A stretch of 64,000 nt of DNA from positions 372,001 through 436,000 of the forward strand of contig NZ_CP022191.1 of the NCBI RefSeq assembly GCF_003111685.1, given 5' to 3'. Source of the DNA: Alloyangia pacifica. GTDB lineage: Bacteria; Pseudomonadota; Alphaproteobacteria; Rhodobacterales; Rhodobacteraceae. This document shows, one piece after another, positions 1-7,635 of the stretch. Made by a program: the position numbers and the translations under genes. Numbering within the stretch: the stretch's first letter is position 1; each line of letters opens with the position of its first letter. Under the pieces are notes generated by a model. The model worked only from the letters and a program-made list of their open reading frames with translations, did no database searches and had not been told where the DNA came from.

Positions 1-249
1 GCGCAGGCCGGGGGGTGCGACATCCCGGAAATGGATACCTATCCCTGGGACGAAAGATCCTTGGGTGCCCGTTTACGGGGGGCGTCTTGGCGCGGGTTGA
101 GGTGCCAGCGAGGATCTTGCTTGCGGATACCTTTTGGCGGATCATGGGGATAACCCGGCCGCGGCGACTCGCTTGGACGAGTCGTATGACAAGGCAGGGA
201 ACCACGAGGACCGGCAAGTGGGGCGAGGCCCCGGGAAAGCGAGAGCAGA
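1..249. other. Replication-initiator upstream region, partial
   Basis: This non-coding stretch precedes the initiator gene and is cut by the window edge. The octamer GGATACCT occurs at 33-40 and again at 125-132, and a related GGATAACCC lies at 148-156. A perfect 6-bp inverted repeat, GACTCG-N6-CGAGTC, lies at 166-183. Rep_3-type plasmids usually carry iterons next to rep, so these could be degenerate iterons or rep operator sites. Two exact copies are too few to call an origin. Confidence 0.3.
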
Positions 250-1467
250 ATGGACGATATTCCGCGCGACCGGCTGAGCGGCCCGCTGCGCCGCGGAGCG
301 GTGAAGAAGCACGTTGCGGCGATCCACGTTTCGGGCAAGCTCACGTTGCTGCAGCGCAAGCTGTCGAACGTGCTGCTGCTCAACGCCTACGACACGCTCA
401 CCTCGCAGTCTCGGCACCAGATCGACGCGCGCACGCTCAGTCTGATGATCGGCTACAACTCCAACGACATGGAGACACTAAAACAGTCTCTGCGCGGCCT
501 CGCGGAGACTGTTGCGGAATGGGACATGCTCGACGAGAAGGGCCAGCAGGAATGGGGAGTCAGCTCGCTGCTCAGCTACGCCAAGCTGAAGGGCGGTGTC
601 TGCGAATATGCCTACTCTCCGGCGCTCGCCGAGAAGCTGCACGACCCGAAGGTCTTTGCGCTGATCAACCTCAATATACAGCGGCGCTTCACCTCGGGCC
701 ATGCGCTGGCGCTCTACGAGAATTGCTACCGTTTCGTGCGCACCGGCTCGACCGGTTGGTGGTCGCTCGACCTCTTCCGGCGCCTGATGGGTGTGGCGGA
801 CAGCCCCTATTACGAGGTCTACAAGCAGCTCAACGCCAAGATCATCAAGCCCGCGGTGGCCGAGGTGAACAAGACCTCGAACATCCTCCTTACGCCGGAG
901 ACCCGCAAGATGGGGCGCACGGTGACGGAGATCCGCTTCCTGATTTCCGAGAACCCGCAATTGGCGATCCTCGATCTCGACGATGGGGAGGGGCTGCGCA
1001 ACTCCGAGCTTTACGGTCGGTTGCGCGAGTTGGGAGTCTCGGACCGGCTGGCGCGTCAGTGGCTGGCCGAGCATGGCGAAGAGTATGTCGCCGAGAAGCT
1101 GGAGTATGTCGAGGGCCAGGAGGGGGTGAAGAACACCGTCGGCTACCTCACCAAGGCGCTGCGCGAGGATTACGCGAAGGGCGCGCCGGCGAAGGCGCCG
1201 GAGGTTTCGCGGCGAAACCCTGCGAAACCGTCAACGCTGCGTGCGCGGCGTTTGGAACGCATTCGGGACCTCGCCGCAAGCCGCAAGCCGACGCAGAGAG
1301 ACGCCGACAAGCTGCTGTTCATCGGCCGCCTCTCGGGTGCGGCGCGGGATGATTTTGAGCGCCATGGTTGGATGTCGGCGCTGAACGCCGAGGCCATCGC
1401 GGCCTTCTGGGAGGAGTTGTCGCCCGGCGCCTTCGACGGGCTCGCCGAGGACGCCGAGAGCGCGTAG
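250..1467 (+). CDS. Plasmid replication initiator, Rep_3 (RepA/RepB) type
   Basis: A 405-residue protein resembling plasmid replication initiators of the Rep_3 superfamily, which bind origin iterons through tandem winged-helix domains and start plasmid replication. Residues of about 20 to 180 carry the recognisable pattern: a KLTLLQRKLSNVLLLNAYD helix, a segment around LMIGYNSND, and RRFTSGHALALYENC followed by WWSLDLFRRLMGV. The C-terminal third is basic and poorly conserved. The start is the ATG after a purine-rich stretch (gaaagcgagagcag). It converges with the MFS gene, with only 3 bp between the stops. Such initiators are typical of roseobacter extrachromosomal replicons, so this gene is the main reason to regard the window as plasmid or chromid DNA. 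The exact compatibility group cannot be told by eye. Confidence 0.82.
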   Translation: MDDIPRDRLSGPLRRGAVKKHVAAIHVSGKLTLLQRKLSNVLLLNAYDTLTSQSRHQIDARTLSLMIGYNSNDMETLKQSLRGLAETVAEWDMLDEKGQQEWGVSSLLSYAKLKGGVCEYAYSPALAEKLHDPKVFALINLNIQRRFTSGHALALYENCYRFVRTGSTGWWSLDLFRRLMGVADSPYYEVYKQLNAKIIKPAVAEVNKTSNILLTPETRKMGRTVTEIRFLISENPQLAILDLDDGEGLRNSELYGRLRELGVSDRLARQWLAEHGEEYVAEKLEYVEGQEGVKNTVGYLTKALREDYAKGAPAKAPEVSRRNPAKPSTLRARRLERIRDLAASRKPTQRDADKLLFIGRLSGAARDDFERHGWMSALNAEAIAAFWEELSPGAFDGLAEDAESA

Positions 1468-1470
1468 CGT

Positions 1471-2709
1471 TTAGCGCGCGCCGTGGGCGAGACGCGCCGC
1501 TGCCGGTTCGCGGCGCAGGGCGAGCATGGAAAGGGCGCCGATCACCGGGCCGGGCAGCAGCATCAGGAATGCCCAGTGCCAGCCGCCGATCGCGCTCGCA
1601 AAGATGGGCAAAAGCCAGATCGCCACGACGGTCAGGGCAAAGCCTATGCCGAGTTGCAGGGCGAGGGCGGTGCCGACGAAATGCGGCTCGGAAAGCTCGG
1701 TGACCGCGGCGGAGAACTGCGCGCTGTCGCCGACGACGCTGACCCCCCAGATAAGGGCAAGGGCGGCGAGCAGCAGGGTCGGACCCTCGAAGGCGAAGCC
1801 GATGAGGGCGGCGCAGGCACCGGAGACGATCATCATTCCGGCGCAGGTCAGGCACCGGCCGATGCGATCCGAGAGCCAGCCGCCGAGCAGGCTGCCGATG
1901 ACGCCGCTGGCAACCACCACGAAGCTCAGCATCGAGGCGGTGCCGAAGGGGAAGGGTGCAAGGCCGCTTTCCTGCGCCGCGGCGGCGAAGGCGAGAAACC
2001 AGGCCCACATGGCGTAGAGCTCCCACATGTGGCCGAAGTAGCCGAGGTTGGCGAGCATCAGCGGGCGGTTTCTGAAGACCGCGAGCGACTGGCGAGGGTC
2101 GAAGGCGGCGCGGCCGAAGCCGTAGGGGCCTTCACGCAAGGTGCCCGCGAACAGGATGGCCGAGGCGAGGGCCGCGCCGGAGGTGCCCCAGACCACGGCC
2201 TGCCAGTTGATGCCAGTGGTGAGCGCGCGGAACAGGTGCGGCATGGAAGAGCCGAGGGTCAGCGCGCCGATCAGGAAGCCGAGGGCGAGGCCGCGGCCTC
2301 GCGAGAACCAGGTGGACATCAGCTTGAGTGCCGGAGGGTAGACGCCGGCCAGCGCGATGCCGGTGAGGAAGCGGGCGAGGATCGCCGTGGTCGGGTCGGA
2401 GACCAGCAGCGCGGCATTGGCCAGCGCGGCGATGATCGCTGCGCCGGTCATCAGCCGCTTCATCGGCAGGATGTCGGGCAGGTTGACGAGGCTCGAGCCG
2501 AGGGCGCCGACCACGAAGCCGAGCTGCACGGCGTTGGTCAGCCAGGCGGCCTGGGTCGGGCTGAGCTGCCAGTCGCTGACGAGCTCGGGTATGATCGCGG
2601 TGGCCGAGAACCAGGTGCAGAGCACTCCGACGACACCGAGGCAGATCAGCGCCAGCATCGACCAGCGGCCCGGGGCAGGAGGGGGGAGGGCGGCGCTCTG
2701 GTGGCTCAT
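1471..2709 (-). CDS. MFS transporter
   Basis: A 412-residue inner-membrane protein with about 12 hydrophobic segments, of the major facilitator superfamily. The first segment begins near residue 16 (WSMLALICLGVVGVL). The basic loop FSRGRGLALGFLIGA and the later GWLSDRIGR are MFS loop signatures (G-x-x-x-D-R-x-G-R type). The start chosen is the ATG at 2709 (MSHQSAALPP); an upstream TTG at 2745 would add 12 residues of unlikely sequence. No strong Shine-Dalgarno site is visible at either. The substrate is unknown: the sequence recalls CynX/NimT-like or general permeases, but nothing nearby identifies a compound. It stands alone between a terminator and the convergent initiator gene. Confidence 0.82.
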   Translation of the reverse strand: MSHQSAALPPPAPGRWSMLALICLGVVGVLCTWFSATAIIPELVSDWQLSPTQAAWLTNAVQLGFVVGALGSSLVNLPDILPMKRLMTGAAIIAALANAALLVSDPTTAILARFLTGIALAGVYPPALKLMSTWFSRGRGLALGFLIGALTLGSSMPHLFRALTTGINWQAVVWGTSGAALASAILFAGTLREGPYGFGRAAFDPRQSLAVFRNRPLMLANLGYFGHMWELYAMWAWFLAFAAAAQESGLAPFPFGTASMLSFVVVASGVIGSLLGGWLSDRIGRCLTCAGMMIVSGACAALIGFAFEGPTLLLAALALIWGVSVVGDSAQFSAAVTELSEPHFVGTALALQLGIGFALTVVAIWLLPIFASAIGGWHWAFLMLLPGPVIGALSMLALRREPAAARLAHGAR

Positions 2710-2790
2710 GCGGGAGGCTTTCGTCTTGAGGGGGTTGCGCCGCAACTCTGCCGGAGCGCCGGGCGCTGCGCAATCGCCCGACGCGGATGC

Positions 2791-2825
2791 AAAGAGACCC
2801 CGGACCTTGGGTCCGGGGTCTCTTT
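2791..2825 (-). terminator. Intrinsic terminator of the sugar transferase gene
   Basis: A perfect 16-bp inverted repeat (2791-2806 and 2810-2825) with a 3-nt loop; the stem begins AAAGAGACCCCGG. Read leftward, the stem ends in a short T run. It lies 20 bp past the stop of the minus-strand sugar transferase and upstream of the MFS gene, so it should end transcription of the former. The symmetric A/T flanks could make it work in both directions. Confidence 0.85.
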
Positions 2826-2845
2826 TTCGAAACAGGGGAGAAAGC

Positions 2846-3535
2846 TCAGCGGCCGGTGCGGTCCAGCACGGTCTTCGCGGTGAGCAGCAGCAGTCGGCTG
2901 TCGGTGGCGAAGGACTGCTCGCAGAGGTAGCGCACGTCCATCTCGACTCGCTCGTCGTAGGTGACGTCGTTGCGGCCGGAGACCTGCCACAGCCCGGTGA
3001 TCCCCGGCTTCATCAGCAGGTAGGCGGTGCGGTGCATGCCGTATTTGGTCATTTCGGCGCGGACGACCGGGCGGGGGCCGACGAAGCTCATCTCGCCGGT
3101 CAGCACGTTCCAGATCTGCGGCAGCTCGTCGAGGCTGGTCTCGCGCAGGAAGCGGCCAAGGCGGGTGATGCGCGGGTCATTCGTCAGCTTGTGATCGCGT
3201 TCCCATTCGGCGCGGGCAGCGGGGTTGCTGGCGAGATATTGCTGCAGCTTCTGCTCGGCGTTGGGCACCATGGTGCGGATCTTCCAGCAGCGGAAGACCC
3301 GGCCGTTCTTGCCGATCCGGCGGTGGCCGAAGAAACCCGGCCCGCCTTCGAGGCGCACCATCAGCCACAGGACGGCAATCACCGGCACCAGAAGCGGCAG
3401 AAGCGCGAGGGCGAGAAGCGTGTCGAAAATCGGCTTGGCGAATTGGCGGTAGATGCCTTGCGCCTTTTTGCGGTAGAGCCGGCGCTGCTCGCCGAGAAAC
3501 CCTGCGTCCGCGGAATAAAATGCTGCATCAAACAC
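2846..3535 (-). CDS. Bacterial sugar transferase (exopolysaccharide priming)
   Basis: A membrane-anchored phosphoglycosyl transferase of the PF02397 type (229 residues from the chosen start). These enzymes move a sugar-1-phosphate from a nucleotide sugar to undecaprenyl phosphate, the first step of exopolysaccharide or capsule synthesis. One hydrophobic segment near residues 35-60 is followed by the family motifs: [17 protein letters not shown], then [16 protein letters not shown] with FVGPRP, and [13 protein letters not shown]. The long N-terminal polytopic domain of WcaJ-type enzymes is absent, so this is the short single-helix form. The start is uncertain: GTG at 3535 is chosen because a G-rich stretch sits about 8 nt upstream, and the region beyond is AT-rich and non-coding in character; the frame stays open to 3649. 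It is monocistronic, with a strong terminator downstream. Confidence 0.8.
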   Translation of the reverse strand: MFDAAFYSADAGFLGEQRRLYRKKAQGIYRQFAKPIFDTLLALALLPLLVPVIAVLWLMVRLEGGPGFFGHRRIGKNGRVFRCWKIRTMVPNAEQKLQQYLASNPAARAEWERDHKLTNDPRITRLGRFLRETSLDELPQIWNVLTGEMSFVGPRPVVRAEMTKYGMHRTAYLLMKPGITGLWQVSGRNDVTYDERVEMDVRYLCEQSFATDSRLLLLTAKTVLDRTGR

Positions 3536-3961
3536 TGTCAAACCCCAAGAACTCTTAACTCTTACGCGATACAGTCCGGCCTCTTTGGCCACCTGAACGA
3601 CGACAAAATGCGCTCTGGGCCACCCTTGGTGGCCGCGACCGCGTCTCACGACACGAATTGGTCATAATCGGCTTGTTGATCCAGCTTTAATCACGAGTCA
3701 ACCCAGAGAGTAAAGGTATATCCAAATGAACATCAATTCCGAGAAATTACGTCAGCGGATGTCCGCTTTTTAAACGACTTCGTTAAGGAAAGATTAACAG
3801 AACTCTACTGCAAAGGATCTGCGAAATGGCTCCGGAAATCCCGAGGCAGGCGCGCCGAAATGGCTTTGCCACCGAGCCAGAGAGGAACGGGGCAGGGGGC
3901 AACCATCAAAACGGGCCGCCCGGTCGGAGCGTCGCGGCGCTTGGCGCGCCGAGGCCTGCCT
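3536..3961. other. AT-rich intergenic region upstream of the sugar transferase
   Basis: About 430 bp without a convincing gene. It is clearly AT-richer than its surroundings around 3650-3810 and probably holds the promoter and regulatory sites of the sugar transferase. A small hairpin (AGCGG-ATGT-CCGCT, 3754-3767) followed by TTTTT reads rightward and could end a short plus-strand transcript. A 15-codon reading frame ends on it (3726-3773). The open frame 3826-4059 has no protein-like features. Confidence 0.45.
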
Positions 3962-5308
3962 TCAGGGCGCTTCCACGACGATGTCCGCGTCTGAGAGGGC
4001 GCCGTGCAGCCGGGCGAAGGTTTCCGACGCGTCCATGGCCTCGCGCTTGCCCTGGCTGAGCAGGCGGTCGAGCGGCTCGGCGAGATCGATGGCGGAATCC
4101 ACCTCGGGGTCGCTGCCGCGCCGATAGGCGCCGATGCGGATCAGCTCCTCCATGTCGGCATAGCGGGCGGCGGCGCGGCGGGCGGCCTTGTAGATCGCAT
4201 ACTCGTCCGGGTGGTGGCAGTCGGGCAGCATCCGCGAGATCGAGCGCAAGAGGTTCACCGCCGGGAAACGGCCCTGTTCGGCGATCTTGCGGTCGAGGAC
4301 GATGTGCCCGTCCATGATGCCGCGCACCGCGTCGGCGATCGGGTCTTCCATGTCGCCGCCATCGACCAGCACGGTGTAAAGCGCGGTGATGTCGCCGCCG
4401 CTGCCAGAGCCGGGACCGGCGCGTTCCATCATGCGTGGCAGCTCGGCAAAGGTGGTGGGCGGGTAGCCCTTGGCGGTGGGCGGCTCGCCCCCGGCGAGGC
4501 CGATTTCGCGCTGCGCCATGGCAAAGCGGGTGACGCTGTCGAGCAGCAGCAGGACCTGCTTGCCCTGATCGCGGAAATGCTCGGCCACGGCGGTGGCGGT
4601 CCAGGCGGCCTGGCGGCGCATCAGCGGCGGTTCGTCGCCGGTGGAAACGACGACCACCGAGCGCGCCAAGCCTTCCTCGCCGAGATCTTCCTGCAGGAAG
4701 TCCTGCACCTCGCGGCCGCGCTCGCCGACGAGGCCGACAACGATCACATCGGCCTGGGCGCCGCGCGCCAGCATCGCCATCATGGTGGACTTGCCGACGC
4801 CGGAGCCGGCAAAGACCCCCATGCGCTGGCCCCGGCAGAGCGGGGTGAAGACGTCCATCACCTTGACCTTGGTGTTGAGACGCTGGCCCACCCGGCGGCG
4901 CTCGAAAGCGGGCGGGGGCGCGGCGCGAATCCTGCGGGGGGTATCGCCCTCGGGCAGGCGGCCCTTGCCGTCGAGCGGCTGGCCGAGCGCGTTCACCACC
5001 CTTCCGATCCAGGCGTCATCGGGGCGGATCTCGTTGGCGCTGTGGCTGACCTGTACCGGATCGCCGGTGCGCACCCCGTCCCAGCTGCCGAAAGGCAGGA
5101 GCCGGGTGCCCTGCTCGTCGATGCCCACAACTTCCGCCAGCACCGGTCCCTCGCGGCCCTGGACAAGACAATGCGCGCCGATCCCAACCGCGCGCTGGAG
5201 GCCCGACACCGTCAGGACCAGGCCGAGCGCGGATTTCACCTCGCCGGTAATACTTGACCTTTCAAGGGTCCGGGTAAGGCTTGAAAGCTCCGAAAACGCG
5301 GTGTGCAT
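3962..5308 (-). CDS. fliI: Flagellum-specific ATPase FliI
   Basis: A 448-residue F1-beta-like ATPase that energises and times export of flagellar proteins through the type III apparatus at the cytoplasmic face. The Walker A loop GSGVGKST is at about residues 168-175. It is followed by VGLVGERGREVQDFL, the Walker B strand VLLLLDSVTRFAMAQREIGL, and the family stretch GYPPTTFAELPRMMERAG. Length is normal. Start: ATG at 5308 is preferred over the GTG at 5314, which is two codons upstream. It is transcribed divergently from flgB, with about 67 bp between them, so the two share a promoter region. Similarity to V/F-type and virulence ATPases (SctN) is expected, but the flagellar neighbours settle the assignment. 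Confidence 0.95.
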   Translation of the reverse strand: MHTAFSELSSLTRTLERSSITGEVKSALGLVLTVSGLQRAVGIGAHCLVQGREGPVLAEVVGIDEQGTRLLPFGSWDGVRTGDPVQVSHSANEIRPDDAWIGRVVNALGQPLDGKGRLPEGDTPRRIRAAPPPAFERRRVGQRLNTKVKVMDVFTPLCRGQRMGVFAGSGVGKSTMMAMLARGAQADVIVVGLVGERGREVQDFLQEDLGEEGLARSVVVVSTGDEPPLMRRQAAWTATAVAEHFRDQGKQVLLLLDSVTRFAMAQREIGLAGGEPPTAKGYPPTTFAELPRMMERAGPGSGSGGDITALYTVLVDGGDMEDPIADAVRGIMDGHIVLDRKIAEQGRFPAVNLLRSISRMLPDCHHPDEYAIYKAARRAAARYADMEELIRIGAYRRGSDPEVDSAIDLAEPLDRLLSQGKREAMDASETFARLHGALSDADIVVEAP

Positions 5309-5320
5309 GGTCACTATCCA

Positions 5321-5350
5321 TTGATGTGTCCGTTTTATTCATGCTATCCT
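5321..5350 (+). promoter_or_regulatory. Candidate promoter of the flgB operon
   Basis: A sigma70-like pair, TTGATG (5321-5326) and TATCCT (5345-5350), separated by 18 bp, lies in the fliI-flgB divergent gap. It ends 25 bp before the flgB start, which carries a good ribosome site (GAAAGGAAA). This is pattern matching only; class-specific flagellar promoters could differ. Confidence 0.3.
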
Positions 5351-5375
5351 TGTTTGAGCCGAAAGGAAACTCTTC

Positions 5376-5777
5376 ATGAAACTTGATGGTATGTCCTTTT
5401 TCCAGTTGGCCTCCGAGCGCATGACGTGGCTCGGAGCGCGGCAGAGTGTGATTTCCGAGAACATCGCCAACGCGGATACGCCGAATTACAAGGCCCGCGA
5501 GGTGAACGATTTTGCGCAGGCGCTCGAGGGGCAGCGCGCGATGAGCGGCCTCGAGGTGACCAATGCGCAGCACATCCAGAGCGGCCACAGCACGCCCGAC
5601 GGCGTGCGAATCGAACGCGACGAGACTGCTTGGGAAGCGAGCCTCGACGGCAACACCGTGTCGGTCGAGCAGCAGACCATCAAGGCCGCGGAGGTGGCGG
5701 GCAGCTACCGGCTGGCGGCCGAGCTGTATCGCAAGGGCCACAACCTGCTGACCGTCGCGGTCACCGGCATTCGTTGA
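5376..5777 (+). CDS. flgB: Flagellar basal-body rod protein FlgB
   Basis: A 133-residue rod protein of the periplasmic flagellar axle. The N-terminal flagellar rod motif is clear (RQSVISENIANADTPNYKAR), and the C-terminal helix ends ELYRKGHNLLTVAVTGIR. It is exported without a signal peptide by the flagellar type III system. A Shine-Dalgarno-like AAAGGAAA lies 9 nt upstream of the ATG. It is first in a tight plus-strand operon and is followed 11 bp later by flgC. Confidence 0.95.
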   Translation: MKLDGMSFFQLASERMTWLGARQSVISENIANADTPNYKAREVNDFAQALEGQRAMSGLEVTNAQHIQSGHSTPDGVRIERDETAWEASLDGNTVSVEQQTIKAAEVAGSYRLAAELYRKGHNLLTVAVTGIR

Positions 5778-5788
5778 GAGGGGACACC

Positions 5789-6199
5789 ATGGATCCGCTG
5801 AAATCCGTATTGAACGTCGCCGCCAGCGGCATGCGTGCCCAGGGCGAGCGCCTGAAGGTTGTCTCCGAGAACGTCGCCAACGCCAGTTCCACCGGCAACA
5901 CCGAGGGCGGCGATCCCTATCGCCGCAAGGTGATCTCCTTCGAGGAGCTGGTGGACCGGGAAACCGGGGCCTCCATGGTGGGGGTGTCGGACGTGACCCG
6001 CGACTCCGCTGATTTCGAACTTCGCTTCGACCCCGCGCATCCGGCCGCCGACCAGGACGGCTTCGTGAAGGTGTCGAACGTGAAGACGATCCTCGAGCTG
6101 GCCAACATGCGCGAGGCCTCGCGCAGCTACCAGGCCAACCTGAACATGTTCGAGACCGGGCGCACCATGCGCACGCAGCTTCTCGACCTGCTGAAATAG
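5789..6199 (+). CDS. flgC: Flagellar basal-body rod protein FlgC
   Basis: A 136-residue proximal rod protein. It starts MDPLKSVLNVAASGMRAQ and carries the conserved SENVANASSTGNTEGGDPYRR segment. The C-terminal rod helix is NMREASRSYQANLNMFETG. The ATG is preceded by GAGAGGGG, a good ribosome site. Length and motifs are standard. It lies between flgB and fliE in the operon. Confidence 0.95.
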   Translation: MDPLKSVLNVAASGMRAQGERLKVVSENVANASSTGNTEGGDPYRRKVISFEELVDRETGASMVGVSDVTRDSADFELRFDPAHPAADQDGFVKVSNVKTILELANMREASRSYQANLNMFETGRTMRTQLLDLLK

Positions 6200-6210
6200 G
6201 ACTTTGACGT

Positions 6211-6540
6211 ATGGCGGGACCTTCCTCGCTCCTTTCGCTGAACTCGGCCAGCGGCGCCTACCGCGCGTCGCGCGATATGGTCGCCGAGAAGATGCCGGCG
6301 ATCGCGCCGGACCAGGCCGAGCGACCCAGCTTTGCCGAGATGATCTCGAAGGCCGGCGCCGACACCGTGCAGACCATCCGCGAGGCCGAGGCGGTCGCGC
6401 AGAACGGCATGCGCGGCGACATCGACACGCAGCAGGTCGTGCTGGCCACGCTGGAGCTCGAAACCACGGTGAACACCGCCGTTGCGGTGCGCGACAAGCT
6501 GGTCGAGGCCTACCAGGAAATCATGCGCATGCCGGTCTGA
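6211..6540 (+). CDS. fliE: Flagellar hook-basal body protein FliE
   Basis: A 109-residue protein that links the MS ring to the rod. The C-terminal half has the typical FliE pattern: QQVVLATLELETTVNTAVAV, then RDKLVEAYQEIMRMPV. The N-terminus is variable, as usual. It follows flgC by 11 bp and precedes fliQ. Confidence 0.9.
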   Translation: MAGPSSLLSLNSASGAYRASRDMVAEKMPAIAPDQAERPSFAEMISKAGADTVQTIREAEAVAQNGMRGDIDTQQVVLATLELETTVNTAVAVRDKLVEAYQEIMRMPV

Positions 6541-6559
6541 TCCGGCGAATGGGGGCGCG

Positions 6560-6829
6560 GTGACCGAAGCCGATACGCATACGATCCTGTCGGATGCCTT
6601 TCTGACCGTGCTCTACGCGTCCGGTCCGATCATGGGCATCGCGCTGGTGGTCGGGCTCATCGTCGCCTTCTTCCAGGCGCTGACGCAGATCCAGGAGATG
6701 ACGCTGACCTTCGTGCCGAAGATCGTGGCGATCTTCCTCGGGCTGCTGGCGTTCCTTCCGTTCATGTACGCTATGGTCAAGAAGCTGTCGGACACCGCGT
6801 TTGACCTGATCATCAGCGGGGGCTTCTGA
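6560..6829 (+). CDS. fliQ: Flagellar export protein FliQ
   Basis: An 89-residue inner-membrane protein of the flagellar type III export gate, with two hydrophobic hairpin segments (ASGPIMGIALVVGLIVAFFQAL and FVPKIVAIFLGLLAFLPFMY, both slightly abbreviated here). The motif ALTQIQEMTLTFVPK is diagnostic. The start is GTG at 6560, preceded by GGGGGCGCG; this gives exactly the usual FliQ length. Its stop overlaps the ATG of the next gene by one base. Confidence 0.92.
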   Translation: MTEADTHTILSDAFLTVLYASGPIMGIALVVGLIVAFFQALTQIQEMTLTFVPKIVAIFLGLLAFLPFMYAMVKKLSDTAFDLIISGGF

Positions 6830-7635
6830 TGCGGGCGCTGGCGGGGATGCTGGTCGCGCTGCTGCTGCTGGTGACGGGGCAGGGGGCGCGGGCCGACTGG
6901 AGCGATTTCTATCGGCCGACCGCGCGGACGGCTCTGCCTGCTCCGGCGCTGCCCGCGCAGGCTGCGCCCTCGGGGCTCTGCATCCGCGAGATCCTGCGCG
7001 CGCAGCTGCGGCACCAGATCCCCGGCAACCTCTTGCTGGGAATTGGGCTGCAGGAATCGGGCATGATGCACGAGGGCGAGCTGACCATCTGGCCATGGAC
7101 CGCCAATGCCGAAGGTGACGGGCGCTATTTCACCAGCCCCGAGACCGCCGCCAGCTGGGTGCGGGCGCGGCAGGCCGATGGGGTGGCCTCGGTGGACGTC
7201 GGCTGCATGCAGGTGAACCTGCGTTGGCATCCCGACGCCTTTGTCTCGCTCGAGCATGGGTTCGATCCGGCGCGCAACGTCGATTACGCCGCGCGGCTGC
7301 TGGTGTCTCTTTATGAGCAGACCGGCGACTGGGTCGAGGCGGCGGGGCGCTACCATTCGGCCACGCCGGAGCACCGGCAGGCCTATCTCGGGCGGCTGAA
7401 GCAGAACGTCGGCATCGCCAATGACCGGCTCGACATCTTCCGCGCGCTGGCGGCAAGGGAGGGGGGCGGCGCCCCGCCGCCGGTCGCCATGGCCGCCGCC
7501 GAGCCGCTGCCCGAGGGGCACTTCTGGACCTCCTGGCTGACCACGCGCAGCGGCGCCGCCGACGAGGGGGCGCGCAGTCTTTACGGGCGCGAGGTGATGC
7601 AACCCGTGCTGCCCGCCTTCCGAAAGATGTTCTGA
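6829..7635 (+). CDS. Flagellar-cluster SLT-type lytic transglycosylase
   Basis: A 268-residue exported protein with a signal peptide (MRALAGMLVALLLLVTGQGARA) and an SLT-like fold. The catalytic glutamate is probably the E of GIGLQESGMMHEG. Further SLT features are VDVGCMQVNLRWHPDAF and GRYHSATPEHRQAYL. Lytic transglycosylases open peptidoglycan so that the rod can pass; the Rhodobacter SltF protein is the known flagellar example. The gene sits between fliQ and flhA with one-base stop/start overlaps on both sides, so it is translated with the export apparatus. The tail after about residue 210 is low-complexity and of unknown role. Confidence 0.82.
   Translation: MRALAGMLVALLLLVTGQGARADWSDFYRPTARTALPAPALPAQAAPSGLCIREILRAQLRHQIPGNLLLGIGLQESGMMHEGELTIWPWTANAEGDGRYFTSPETAASWVRARQADGVASVDVGCMQVNLRWHPDAFVSLEHGFDPARNVDYAARLLVSLYEQTGDWVEAAGRYHSATPEHRQAYLGRLKQNVGIANDRLDIFRALAAREGGGAPPPVAMAAAEPLPEGHFWTSWLTTRSGAADEGARSLYGREVMQPVLPAFRKMF

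Noticed and set aside
3826..4059. 77-codon plus-strand frame overlapping the fliI end
   Set aside because: Proline/arginine-rich translation without homology features; it overlaps the 3' end of fliI.
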